Of a DNA stretch of 64,000 nucleotides, positions 36,098 to 44,304 are shown in pieces. The stretch covers positions 124,001 through 188,000 of the forward strand of contig NZ_JARLLG010000007.1 of assembly GCF_029382255.1 (NCBI RefSeq), given 5' to 3'. The position numbers and the translations under genes were made by a program. Under the pieces are notes generated by a model. That model was not told the origin of the DNA. It ran no database searches and worked only from the letters and a program-made list of their open reading frames with translations. The DNA comes from Isoptericola croceus (GTDB lineage: Bacteria; Actinomycetota; Actinomycetes; Actinomycetales; Cellulomonadaceae). The stretch's first letter is position 1; every line of letters starts with the position of its first letter.

Positions 36098-36170
36098 AGC
36101 GTTGTGGGCGCGATTCCTGGGCCGCAAGGTCCGGCAAAACCGGACGAATCGGGCCAGGAATCGCGCCCAC
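36098..36170. repeat. GTTGTGGGCG hairpin family, copy 2 (type A)
   Basis: A 73-nt inverted repeat with perfect 20-bp arms GTTGTGGGCGCGATTCCTGG and its complement; the centre forms a second stem GTCCGG-caaaa-CCGGAC. It lies between convergent genes, 22 nt after the thioesterase stop and 18 nt after the GH74 stop, so it can serve both transcripts. Confidence 0.82.
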
Positions 36171-36187
36171 AACGTGTGGGGGGTGGG

Positions 36188-38917
36188 TCAGTCGGTGGAG
36201 CAGGTTTCACCGCCCGATGAGAGCCCCGTGACCCCGGCAGGGTCGCCCGCGCCGATGAAGCCGACGGTGGCGGACTCGCCCGGGGGCAGCTCGGTGCGCC
36301 AGGCGGGCGCGGTGACCGTCACCGACGCGCCGGACTGGGAGACGTCGCCACCCCAGGACTGCGAGATCGTCTCTCCGGCGGAGAACTGCCACGCCAGGTC
36401 CCACGGCGCCAGCGCCACGTCGCCGGTGTTGGTGAGCGTCACCTCTCCCTGGAACCCGCCCGGCCACCGTCCGACGACGGCGTAGACCGCCGCGCAGGTC
36501 GCGTCGCCCGGCGTGGCGGTCGGGTCGGGGGTCGGCGTCGGCACGTCCGTGGGAGTGGGGTCGGGTGTCGGCTCGTCGGTGGGTTCGTCCGTCGGCGTCG
36601 GGTCAGGTGTGGGCTGCTCCCCGCCGTGCTCACCGACGACGATGCCGCGGCCGTTGGTGCCGACGTAGACCCGCCCGTAGACGTCCGGGTCGCCGCTGAT
36701 CGCACCACCGGTCCAGGCGAACTGGTGGTCGTCGTCGTTGATCCGCACCCAGGTGGACCCGGCGTCGTCGGACCGGAAGATGCCGCGCACCCCGTCGATC
36801 CTCGACGACGTGTAGACGGCCGGGTGGTCGCGGCCGTCCGCGGCCTTGCCGAACCCGATCGTGTCGCCTTCGTCGACGCCGGCCACCGGCTCGAAGGTCT
36901 CACCGTGGTCGGTGGAGCGCCACATGCCGTACACGCCGTCGGTCTCGCCGCCCGCGACCCACACGTGCCCCGCGTGGCCGGGGGCGGCCTCGACGTGGTG
37001 CCGGCCGGCGTCGGGCAGGCCGGTCGCGTCCGAGGCGGTGAAGGTCGCGCCGCCGTCGTGCGAGGTGTAGAACGTCCCGCCCGCGAGGGCGTAGAAGACG
37101 GACGGGTCCTCACGATCGGCGCGCACGGTGGCGCCGTCGGGCACTCCGGCCGACGCCGTCCACGAGGACCCGAGGGTCGTGGACAGGTGCACGCCGGCGC
37201 CCTCGGTGCTCCAGACGATCGCCGAGCCGTCGGCCGCCATGGCCACGTTGCCCGGGCCGGTGACCCCGGCCGGCTGCTGGCCTGCCCACCACGAGTCGCC
37301 GCTGGAGGTGGAGACCCCGAGGTACTGGTCGCTGCCCGTGCCCACGCGGACCATCGTGCTCGGTGAGTGCCAGGCGACGTCGACGCTCAGCACCCCGCTC
37401 TGGAACGGCTGGGTGTAGAAGCTGTTCGGCACCTGGGTGATGTCGTGGTGGACGAAGCCGCCGATGTCGTACATCCCCGAGACGAGCTCCACCGGCCCTG
37501 GCGGGGCCACGAGGTCCTGGATCGCCGTCTCCTCGATGCCCTGCGCCTTGACGGAGATCTCCACGGTCCCGCCGGCGTCCCAGTCGGTGAGGTTGTCGCC
37601 GCCGTAGATCGTCGCGCCGGTGCCGTAGAAGAAGCGGTCCGAGTCGAACGGGTCGATCTCGAAGGTCTCCGTCATCCAGCCGAGCTTCGGGTTGTCCTCC
37701 GGCGGGGTGCCGGCGCTCCCGAAGTCGAGCCACGGTGCCGCCGAGATGTCCATGGTGTAGCGCTTGTCGCGTGCCGGGTAGCCGGCCCACTCCCAGATCT
37801 GCGACCAGGTCTCACCGCGATCGGTGGACCGGAAGACCTGGAGGTCCGGCCACCAGGACATCTGCGAGACCACCATGATCGTGTCCGGGTCCTGCCGGTC
37901 GATGGTCAGGCCGGAGTAGCCGAAGTAGGCGTCGGCGCTGTCGGACGGCACCGGGCTGATCCGGGTCCACTCGCCGGTGGCGGTGTCCAGCCGCCACACG
38001 TCGCCGAGCTCGCCGTCGTAGGGGCCGCCGGTGTCGGACGTCGCGACGTAGAGCTGGCCGGAGGCGAGCTCGGCCTTGTGAGGGATGAACCCGGTCGGCT
38101 GGCCCGGTACGCGTTCCCAGCTCTCGCCGGCGTCCGTGGAGCGGTAGACGTTGTTCTCGGCGTCGGCCACGCCGACGTAGATCACCGGTGTCGGCTCGCC
38201 GGCCGTGCCGGAGGACTCGTCGAAGACCGTCCAGACGACGCCCTGGTTGGTGGTGCCGTAGTCGCCCGGGTCGTCGGGGTCGGCGACGTAGTTGCCAGGG
38301 TTGGGGAAGCTCTCGACCTCGGACCAGGTGACGCCGGCGTCGGTGGACCGCCACAACCCGTGGCCGCCCTCCGTGCCGAGGTACAGCACGTCGTTGTCGT
38401 TCGGGTCGATCATGAGACGTTCGCCCATGCCGCGCCCGGGCATGTTCCCGCCCACCTTGAACGGCAGGTCGGCCCTGGCCCAGGTCTCTCCACGGTCGGA
38501 CGAGCGCAGGATCGCGCCGTTGTTCGGGTCCCAGGAGTTCGTGTACGAGCCGGCCATGACGTAGACGTTGTCCGGGTCGACGGGGTCGGTCGCCAGCGAC
38601 AGCACTCCGGAGTGCCCCCAGTCGTCCCACCCGATGTGGTCGAGCAGGGGGATCCACCGGCCGCTGTCCTCGTCGAGCCGGTAGGCGCCGCCCACGTCGG
38701 TGCGGGTGTAGACGAGTCCCGGTTCGGACTCGTTGAAGACGATCCCCGGGATGAAGCCGCCGCCGACCATCTCGACGTTGCCCCACGTGTAGTCCTCGGC
38801 GACGCTCTCCGTGGCGGCCGCCGGCGGCGCGGCCGGTGTCTGCGCGACGGCGACACCCACCCCCGCGGCGACGAGCCCGGTGGTCGCCAGGGCGGCGGCC
38901 GCTGGTCGAAGTCTCAT
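36188..38917 (-). CDS. secreted GH74 xyloglucanase with CBM2
   Basis: A 909-aa secreted enzyme. Residues 1-25 are a signal peptide ending AVAQ. Residues about 40-760 form the GH74 seven-bladed double propeller with repeated BNR/Asp-box motifs (STDAGVTW, STDRGETW, SHDGGATF). The catalytic Asp pair fits Asp74 in YTRTDVGGAYR and the Asp in SGMYDIGGFVH. A Pro/Thr-rich linker (about 765-805) leads to a CBM2 cellulose-binding module (805-909) with two boundary Cys. It cleaves xyloglucan backbones. ATG preceded by AAGGAG. Two operator-like boxes lie 88-139 bp upstream. Confidence 0.92.
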   Translation of the reverse strand: MRLRPAAAALATTGLVAAGVGVAVAQTPAAPPAAATESVAEDYTWGNVEMVGGGFIPGIVFNESEPGLVYTRTDVGGAYRLDEDSGRWIPLLDHIGWDDWGHSGVLSLATDPVDPDNVYVMAGSYTNSWDPNNGAILRSSDRGETWARADLPFKVGGNMPGRGMGERLMIDPNDNDVLYLGTEGGHGLWRSTDAGVTWSEVESFPNPGNYVADPDDPGDYGTTNQGVVWTVFDESSGTAGEPTPVIYVGVADAENNVYRSTDAGESWERVPGQPTGFIPHKAELASGQLYVATSDTGGPYDGELGDVWRLDTATGEWTRISPVPSDSADAYFGYSGLTIDRQDPDTIMVVSQMSWWPDLQVFRSTDRGETWSQIWEWAGYPARDKRYTMDISAAPWLDFGSAGTPPEDNPKLGWMTETFEIDPFDSDRFFYGTGATIYGGDNLTDWDAGGTVEISVKAQGIEETAIQDLVAPPGPVELVSGMYDIGGFVHHDITQVPNSFYTQPFQSGVLSVDVAWHSPSTMVRVGTGSDQYLGVSTSSGDSWWAGQQPAGVTGPGNVAMAADGSAIVWSTEGAGVHLSTTLGSSWTASAGVPDGATVRADREDPSVFYALAGGTFYTSHDGGATFTASDATGLPDAGRHHVEAAPGHAGHVWVAGGETDGVYGMWRSTDHGETFEPVAGVDEGDTIGFGKAADGRDHPAVYTSSRIDGVRGIFRSDDAGSTWVRINDDDHQFAWTGGAISGDPDVYGRVYVGTNGRGIVVGEHGGEQPTPDPTPTDEPTDEPTPDPTPTDVPTPTPDPTATPGDATCAAVYAVVGRWPGGFQGEVTLTNTGDVALAPWDLAWQFSAGETISQSWGGDVSQSGASVTVTAPAWRTELPPGESATVGFIGAGDPAGVTGLSSGGETCSTD

Positions 38918-39004
38918 CCGATCTCACTCCTTCGTGTGCACGGACCGGGCCGCGGCCGGTCACCTGGCCCGGGCGACACGTCATCGTGTCTGTCGGCACC
39001 GTAG

Positions 39005-39018
39005 TCGAAGCGCTTCGA
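39005..39018 (-). promoter_or_regulatory. proximal LacI-type palindrome upstream of GH74
   Basis: TCGAAGCGCTTCGA is a perfect 14-bp palindrome with the AGCGCT core of the CebR/CelR operator TGGGAGCGCTCCCA (10 of 14 positions agree). It lies about 88 bp upstream of the GH74 start. Confidence 0.55.
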
Positions 39019-39043
39019 TGACCACCCGTTCGCGGCCCCCCCC

Positions 39044-39056
39044 CGAAACGTTTAGG
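39044..39056 (-). promoter_or_regulatory. distal CCTAAACGTTTCG box upstream of GH74
   Basis: On the coding strand of GH74 this reads CCTAAACGTTTCG, identical to the boxes upstream of GH6 and GH48 and in the same orientation, 38 bp from the proximal palindrome centre to centre. It is followed by a run of nine G. Confidence 0.6.
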
Positions 39057-39066
39057 CCCAGACGCC

Positions 39067-39138
39067 GCTGTGGGCGGAGAATCTGGGCCCCCGAACAGTG
39101 CATACCGCACGATTCGGGCCAGATTCTCCGCCCACAAC
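39067..39138. repeat. GTTGTGGGCG hairpin family, copy 3 (type B)
   Basis: A 72-nt inverted repeat: arms GCTGTGGGCGGAGAATCTGG and CCAGATTCTCCGCCCACAAC pair with one G-T-type mismatch, and the centre CGAACAGTGC/GCACGATTCG pairs further around ATACC. It begins 10 nt after the GH10 stop (minus strand). Almost identical to copy 4 at 40.6 kb, including the loop. Confidence 0.82.
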
Positions 39139-39147
39139 GATTGGCGG

Positions 39148-40596
39148 TCAGTGGCAGGGCGAGCCGTTGACGGCGACGTCGGTCGGGACCGAGGTGTCGC
39201 CGGTGTGCGCCGCGTTGTACCCGATCTGCACCGTGCCGCCGGGAGCGACCGAGGCGTTCCATGCCGCGTTCGACGCCGTCAGGGTGCTGCCGGTCTGGGA
39301 CCAGTCCGCGCTCCAACCCTGCTGGAGCACCTGCCCGCCCGGCAAGGTCGTGGTGAGCTCCCACGACGACCACGCCTCGGCGCCGGAGTTGGTGATCGTC
39401 ACGGACCCCGTGTACCCGGTGCCCCATGCCGCGTGGGACCAGGTCACGGTGCACTCCGCGTCGACCGGTCCGCTGGTCGGGGTGGGCGAGGGCGTCGGCC
39501 CGGCGTCGTCGGGCCGGGCGTCGAGCGCCTCGGCGACGGCGGTGTAGGCGGGTTTGGCCTGGTACTGCGCGTCCCAGGGCAGGGCCGCGCCCTGGCCGCT
39601 GAACACATCGGGCACCCAGGAGTGCCCGTCGTCGATGCCCCAGACGGTCACGCCCGTGCAGCGGTCGACCGCGAGGCAGGCCTCCACCACCGCGCGGTAG
39701 TCCGCGGCCTGGCGCTGCAGGTCCGCCGCCGACGCCGGGACGTCCATCCGGACGTCGAGCTCGGTGATGCGTACGTCGACCCCGAGGTCGGCGAACCGCT
39801 GCAGGTTCTGCTGGAAGGTGCCCGGCACCTGCCCGACGATCAGGTGCGACTGGAACCCGACGCAGTCGATCGGGACGCCGTCGTCGAGCAGATCGGCGAC
39901 CAGGTCGTACATCGCCGTCGACTTCGCGTTGATCGCGTCGGTGCTGTAGTCGTTCAGGCACAGGTCGGCGCCCGGTGCGGCCTGTCGCGCCCTGGTCAGG
40001 GCCTCGGCGACGTATCCGTCGCCGAGCACTCGCTGGAAGACGCTCTGGCGTCGGCTCCCGTCGCCCTCCCACAGCTCGTTGACCACGTCCCAGGCGTCCA
40101 CCTGGTCCGCGTAGCGGCCGGCGACGGCGTCGATGTGGTCGTACATGACGGTGCGCAGCTCGTCCGGGTCGGAGATGCTCTCCACCCAGCCGGGCAGCTG
40201 GGAGTGCCACACGAGCGTGTGGCCGTAGAGCTCGGCGTCGTTCGACTCGGCGAAGGCGGCCACCTGGTCGGCCTGGCCCCAGGTGAACGTCCCTCGCGAC
40301 GGCTCGGTGGCGTCCCACTTCATGGCGTTCTCGGCCACCACGAGGCTGAACTCGCGTTCGGCGATCGCGCGGTACCCGGGGTCGCCGAGGTGGGCGGGGG
40401 AGAGGGCGAAGCCGGTCGTGACGCCGTGGCGGTCGGCGGCGTCGCGCCAGGGCTCGAAGATCGGCTCGGCTGCTCGGGCGGGCGCGAGGGCCGCGGTGGC
40501 GACGAGAGTGGAGCCGGCGACGACGGCGGTGACCGCCCAGGCGGTCGTCCGGCCGGTCCGCGAGGCGGGAAAAACGTTTTCAATCTGTGTGGGCAT
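39148..40596 (-). CDS. secreted GH10 endo-1,4-beta-xylanase with CBM2
   Basis: A 482-aa secreted xylanase. Signal peptide about 1-42 (ending PARA-AEP). The GH10 barrel (about 43-350) has the acid/base Glu174 in DAWDVVNELWE and the nucleophile Glu279 in DVRITELDVRM. A short Pro/Thr/Ser linker precedes a CBM2 module (about 375-482) with terminal Cys. It hydrolyses xylan backbones. The ATG at 40596 follows GGAG 6 nt upstream; the frame runs further upstream through the hairpin repeat, which is not coding. An AAAACGTTTT box lies inside codons 6-9. Confidence 0.93.
   Translation of the reverse strand: MPTQIENVFPASRTGRTTAWAVTAVVAGSTLVATAALAPARAAEPIFEPWRDAADRHGVTTGFALSPAHLGDPGYRAIAEREFSLVVAENAMKWDATEPSRGTFTWGQADQVAAFAESNDAELYGHTLVWHSQLPGWVESISDPDELRTVMYDHIDAVAGRYADQVDAWDVVNELWEGDGSRRQSVFQRVLGDGYVAEALTRARQAAPGADLCLNDYSTDAINAKSTAMYDLVADLLDDGVPIDCVGFQSHLIVGQVPGTFQQNLQRFADLGVDVRITELDVRMDVPASAADLQRQAADYRAVVEACLAVDRCTGVTVWGIDDGHSWVPDVFSGQGAALPWDAQYQAKPAYTAVAEALDARPDDAGPTPSPTPTSGPVDAECTVTWSHAAWGTGYTGSVTITNSGAEAWSSWELTTTLPGGQVLQQGWSADWSQTGSTLTASNAAWNASVAPGGTVQIGYNAAHTGDTSVPTDVAVNGSPCH
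40571..40580 (-). promoter_or_regulatory. AAAACGTTTT palindrome within the 5' end of the xylanase gene
   Basis: A 10-bp perfect palindrome with the AAACGTTT core of the boxes upstream of GH74, GH6 and GH48, but located 16-25 bp inside the coding sequence. A weak CGGGACCGCTCGCT match to the CebR/CelR box (10 of 14) lies upstream at 40617-40630. Confidence 0.35.
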
Positions 40597-40629
40597 GATC
40601 TGCTCCGATCTACGGCAGCGAGCGGTCCC

Positions 40630-40701
40630 GTTGTGGGCGGAGAATCTGGGCCCTCGAACAGTGCATACCGCACGATTCGGGCCAGATTCTCCGCCCACAA
40701 C
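40630..40701. repeat. GTTGTGGGCG hairpin family, copy 4 (type B)
   Basis: A 72-nt inverted repeat with perfect 20-bp arms GTTGTGGGCGGAGAATCTGG and complement. The 32-nt centre differs from copy 3 by one base. It begins 11 nt after the GH6 stop on the minus strand and precedes the xylanase gene. Confidence 0.85.
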
Positions 40702-40711
40702 GAGAGGAGGG

Positions 40712-43018
40712 TCAGGGGGTGGTGCAGATCACGCCGTTGAGGGCGAAGTCGTCCGGCGCGGTGTTCGTGCCGGAGTGCGACCCGTTGAAGCCGAACGAGA
40801 CGGACTCGCCCGGTGCGATCGTGCTTGTCCACGCCGCCGGCGTGATCGTGACGGCGGCCCCGGACTGTGAGACCTGTGCCGACCAGATCTGGTCGATCGT
40901 CTGCCCGTCGGCGAAGGTGAACGTCAGCTCCCAGCCCTCGATCGTCGCGTCGGAGTCGTTCGTCACGACGAACGATCCGGTGAACCCGCTGTTCCACGAG
41001 TTCGCCGCGTAGTCGACCGTGCAGCCGCCACCCGGGGTGACGTCGCCGGGTTCGGTCGTGACCGACAACGCCTCGGAGGGCGCCGACGCGTTGCCCGCGG
41101 CGTCGTAGGCGGTCACGGTGTAGGAGTAGGTGGTCCCGGCGTCCAGGCCGCCGTCGGTGGCCGAGGTCCCGGCCACGTCCGCCACGAGCTCGCCGTCGCG
41201 GTGGACGCGATAGCCGGCGACCCCGGTGTCGTCGGTCGAGGCGTCCCAGGACAGCTGCACCGAGGAGGAGGTGACCTGGTCCGCGGTCAGGCCCGCGGGA
41301 ACGGTCGGTGCCTCGGTGTCCTCACCACCGGTGGCCTCGTCCGTCGTCACGCTCACCGGGGACGACGCCGGTGAGACGTTGCCTGCGGCGTCGCGGGCGG
41401 TGACGGTCACCTCGTAGGTGGTCGACGGCGTCAGCCCGGTGAGCGTGAACGACGTCGTGCCGCTGGTGCCGGCCGGCTCGCCGTCGACGAGGACGGTGTA
41501 CCCGGTGACGCCGATGTTGTCGGTGGCGGCGTCCCACGCCAGGTCGACCGACGTCGCGGTGGTGCCTGTCGCCACGACGCCGCCCGGTGCGGTCGGTGCC
41601 TCCGTGTCGGGTTCGACCGAGCCGCCGTCGATCGCCGGGTAGGCGTTGGCCACCAGCATCTCGAACTGGTCCTGGAACCACTGGCCCGCCAGCGGAGCGC
41701 CCCCGAGGGCACCGGTGAGCTTGCCGGACAGCTTGGGCGAGTTGAACGTCGGGTCGCACATGCGGTCGAAGTTCTTGCCCTGGTCGTTCGGGATCTCCTC
41801 GGAGTTGCCGTCGGACTCGCCCGGCGGCTTGACCCAGACGTAGGCGTCCAGGTGCGATGCCGGGTTGTCCGTCGGGGCGACCGTGGGACGCTCGCCGAGA
41901 CCCGCGCCGGCCGGGTTGCACCAGGCGCCGCGGTGGGTGCGGCGGTCCACCCGGGACTCGTCGACGTAGGTGTCCAGATCGGTCGACGTGCTCGCTGCCG
42001 TCGGTCGGTCGGGGCCACCCCAGCCGTTGCGAGAGGTGTCGATGAGCATCCCGATGTCCGACGGGAACCCCGCCGAGACCGCGAGCGAATACAGGTGCTC
42101 GGTCCAGTCGAGCTCGTCGAAGTCGCGGTTCCACTCGAACCACTCGGCCTGACGTACCTGCCCGCCGTTGCCGAACGGCTCGTCCTCCAGGAACGGCTCG
42201 CGCAGGGGCGTCGAGTTCGCGGTGTTGGTGACGAACCCGGCGACCGTGTCGTAGCCGTGCTCGGTGCTGTTCACGACCCCGTTGAACACGTCGACCGCGG
42301 GGCCTGCGTTGCTGTCCCAGCCCAGCCAGCCGGCGTGCGCCGCATCGATGTAGGAGTAGACGTTTCCCGCCTCGTAGAGCCGGTCGAGCGCGTAGGCGGT
42401 CCCTTCGCGGTAGTAGGGCTCGGCCACCTGGCACGGCTCGTGGGAGATGTTGGTGACCAGGTTCGGCAACGAGTCCGGTTCGATCGTCGCCACGACGCGC
42501 AGGTCGGCGTACTGCGGCTCGGCCAGCATGTCGGCGATGACGTCGATGTAGTCGTTCTTGTACTCGGCCATGCCGGCGGGGGTCGGTTCGAGCAGGCCGT
42601 TCGACGCCAGCGCGTAGCAGTCGCGGCCCGGCAGGTTGTAGACGACCAGGTTGAACACCATCGGCGTGTCGCCCTGCTGCTGCTCGACCGCGGCGTCGAG
42701 GTGGTAGCGCAGCCCGGGGCCGTCCACGTTGCCCTCGATCGCCGACGTGCGGTCCATCCACACCGAGGTCGGGGTGTCGGCGATGGCCAGCATCTGCTGG
42801 CCGAGGGCGCCGCCGACCTGCGCCGCGGCGTCCACGACGTTGTCCGACCAGTAGGAGTTGACGTACTGGTCGGCACCGACGAACGGGTTGTCGACACGTT
42901 CTGCCGCCGACGCGGTGGTGGTGGCCATGAGCGGGACCGCGGCCAGGGCTAGCGTCGCCGCCACGGCGACGGGTCGGGCCATCGCCTCGTTGCGGGGCCG
43001 CAAGGATCGAGATCGCAC
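40712..43018 (-). CDS. secreted GH6 cellobiohydrolase with two FnIII and CBM2
   Basis: A 768-aa secreted enzyme of the CbhA/Cel6B type. Signal peptide about 1-39 (ending TASA-AER). GH6 catalytic domain about 42-470 with VVATIEPDSLPNLVTN, YIDAAHAGWLGW and DAYVWVKPPGESDG, and the exo-acting type loops. Two fibronectin III modules (about 478-560 and 570-655) and a CBM2 (665-768) follow. It releases cellobiose from non-reducing cellulose ends. The GTG at 43018 was chosen for its GGAGG at 5 nt spacing; longer in-frame starts overlap the operator region. Ends at a conserved hairpin. Confidence 0.93.
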   Translation of the reverse strand: MRSRSLRPRNEAMARPVAVAATLALAAVPLMATTTASAAERVDNPFVGADQYVNSYWSDNVVDAAAQVGGALGQQMLAIADTPTSVWMDRTSAIEGNVDGPGLRYHLDAAVEQQQGDTPMVFNLVVYNLPGRDCYALASNGLLEPTPAGMAEYKNDYIDVIADMLAEPQYADLRVVATIEPDSLPNLVTNISHEPCQVAEPYYREGTAYALDRLYEAGNVYSYIDAAHAGWLGWDSNAGPAVDVFNGVVNSTEHGYDTVAGFVTNTANSTPLREPFLEDEPFGNGGQVRQAEWFEWNRDFDELDWTEHLYSLAVSAGFPSDIGMLIDTSRNGWGGPDRPTAASTSTDLDTYVDESRVDRRTHRGAWCNPAGAGLGERPTVAPTDNPASHLDAYVWVKPPGESDGNSEEIPNDQGKNFDRMCDPTFNSPKLSGKLTGALGGAPLAGQWFQDQFEMLVANAYPAIDGGSVEPDTEAPTAPGGVVATGTTATSVDLAWDAATDNIGVTGYTVLVDGEPAGTSGTTSFTLTGLTPSTTYEVTVTARDAAGNVSPASSPVSVTTDEATGGEDTEAPTVPAGLTADQVTSSSVQLSWDASTDDTGVAGYRVHRDGELVADVAGTSATDGGLDAGTTYSYTVTAYDAAGNASAPSEALSVTTEPGDVTPGGGCTVDYAANSWNSGFTGSFVVTNDSDATIEGWELTFTFADGQTIDQIWSAQVSQSGAAVTITPAAWTSTIAPGESVSFGFNGSHSGTNTAPDDFALNGVICTTP

Positions 43019-43096
43019 GGGATCCTCCAGAGATCGGGGAGCACGGGCTTCGTCGCCCGTGCGTCGGACGGTTCGACCGATGTCCCCAACGTGGAC

Positions 43097-43110
43097 TGGT
43101 TGCGCTCCCA
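43097..43110 (-). promoter_or_regulatory. CebR/CelR-like operator upstream of GH6
   Basis: On the GH6 coding strand it reads TGGGAGCGCAACCA, 12 of 14 matches to TGGGAGCGCTCCCA, the known operator of CebR (Streptomyces) and CelR (Thermobifida). Confidence 0.65.
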
Positions 43111-43121
43111 CGCGCATCCTC

Positions 43122-43135
43122 GCGAAACGTTTAGG
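43122..43135 (-). promoter_or_regulatory. distal CCTAAACGTTTCGC box upstream of GH6
   Basis: Same sequence and orientation as at GH74 and GH48, 25 bp centre to centre from the proximal operator. The stop codon of lacI (TAA) lies inside the box. Confidence 0.62.
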
Positions 43136-44180
43136 AACCGGGCGTGGACGGCGGGGCGGTCGTGCCGCGGATCACCAGCCGGGCGCAGGGCGGGTCCGGG
43201 ACCGGGCCGTCGGCCGTGACGCCCAGCGCGAACGCGATCGGCACTCCCATCGCGCACCACGGCCGAGAGACGGCGGTGAGCTGTGGGTCCACGAGGCGGC
43301 AGGTCTCGGCATCGGCCCCGGAGACCACGGACACGTCCCAGGGGACCTGCAGGCCGCGATGGCGGACCGCTTCCAGCACAGCCAGCGCCGTGATGTCGCC
43401 GTCGGTGACCACGGCCGACGGCCGGCCCTGGTCCGCCAGGAGCCGTGCGGCTGCCGCCCCGGCCTCCGGGGCCGAGGCCGCCTCGACGACGTCGACCGTC
43501 GCCACGAGGCCGGCCGTGGCGGCCAGCAACCCCGCATGCAGCGCCCGGGTGACGTCGGCGTCGGCGTCCGCCGCGACCAGCACGACCCGGCGATGGCCCA
43601 GGTCGACGAGATAGCGCCCGACGGCGGCCTCCGCGTCGCCGTCGAACCACACCCCGCGCTCGACGCCGGCCGTCCCCACCCCGGGCGGGGTGGCTCCGAC
43701 GATCCGCGCTCCGACCCGTGCCGCGACGCGGCTGCGAGGATCGTCGAGCAGGAGGTCCTGGACGACGAACGCGGTGTGGCGCCGTTCGCTCCAGTGCCGC
43801 TCGAGGTCCTTCGCGCCGGCCTCCCGGTCCGTCGCGACCTCGACCGCGAGCGCGACGTCGCCGAGCGCGCCCCGCAGACCACCGGCGAGGTCGAGGCCGG
43901 CCGACCGGCTGTGGGTGGCGCTGGCTCCGTCGAGGACCTGCAGCCCGACGCTGGTCACGGCGGCAGAACGCATGGACCGCGCGGCTGCGTTGGGTCGCCA
44001 GTCGAGGTCCGCGGCCACCTTGAGCACGTGGCGCCTGGTGCTCTCGGACACTCCCTGGCGACCGTTGAGCGCGTAGGACACCACGGCGATGGAGACCCCG
44101 GCGGCACGGGCGACGTCGGTGATCGTGACGCGACGTCCGGAGGCTGGATGGGCGCTTCCGCCACGTTGCGTTCTGGGCAC
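43131..44180 (-). CDS. LacI-family transcriptional regulator of the cellulase island
   Basis: A 349-aa LacI-type repressor. Helix-turn-helix VTITDVARAAGVSIAVVSYALNG is at residues 18-40, followed by the hinge helix and a periplasmic-binding-protein-like effector domain. It sits among secreted cellulase genes and is divergent from a sugar-binding PAS protein. Given the CebR/CelR-like boxes around it, a cello-oligosaccharide-responsive repressor of the island is the natural reading. A 14-bp box overlaps its own GTG start at 44180, suggesting autorepression. An internal GTG at the start of the HTH is an alternative start. The stop codon lies within the distal GH6 box. Confidence 0.85.
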   Translation of the reverse strand: MPRTQRGGSAHPASGRRVTITDVARAAGVSIAVVSYALNGRQGVSESTRRHVLKVAADLDWRPNAAARSMRSAAVTSVGLQVLDGASATHSRSAGLDLAGGLRGALGDVALAVEVATDREAGAKDLERHWSERRHTAFVVQDLLLDDPRSRVAARVGARIVGATPPGVGTAGVERGVWFDGDAEAAVGRYLVDLGHRRVVLVAADADADVTRALHAGLLAATAGLVATVDVVEAASAPEAGAAAARLLADQGRPSAVVTDGDITALAVLEAVRHRGLQVPWDVSVVSGADAETCRLVDPQLTAVSRPWCAMGVPIAFALGVTADGPVPDPPCARLVIRGTTAPPSTPGS

Positions 44181-44187
44181 GCTCCCA
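44174..44187. promoter_or_regulatory. CebR/CelR-like operator over the lacI start
   Basis: TGGGCACGCTCCCA (plus strand) matches 12 of 14 positions of TGGGAGCGCTCCCA and covers the GTG start of lacI. It is in the 124-bp divergent region before the PBP-PAS gene, so it could control both. Confidence 0.6.
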
Positions 44188-44304
44188 CACTCTGCCGCTT
44201 TTCAGGGCATGATGCATCTGCGGGGGCGCGCGCAGGACTCGATGGCGAGGACGGTGGTGCAGGTGTCGACGTGGACACGTGCCGGCAGAAAACCTGGCAG
44301 GCCG

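Noticed and set aside
37367-39004. 545-aa open frame antisense to the GH74 gene
   Set aside because: It is a high-GC shadow frame opposite a well-supported secreted enzyme; the protein is Val/Asp/Arg-rich with no recognisable domain.
40597-40698. Longer N-terminus for the xylanase, running upstream to 40698
   Set aside because: The added residues are translated from the 72-nt hairpin repeat, and a signal peptide with a ribosome site starts at 40596.
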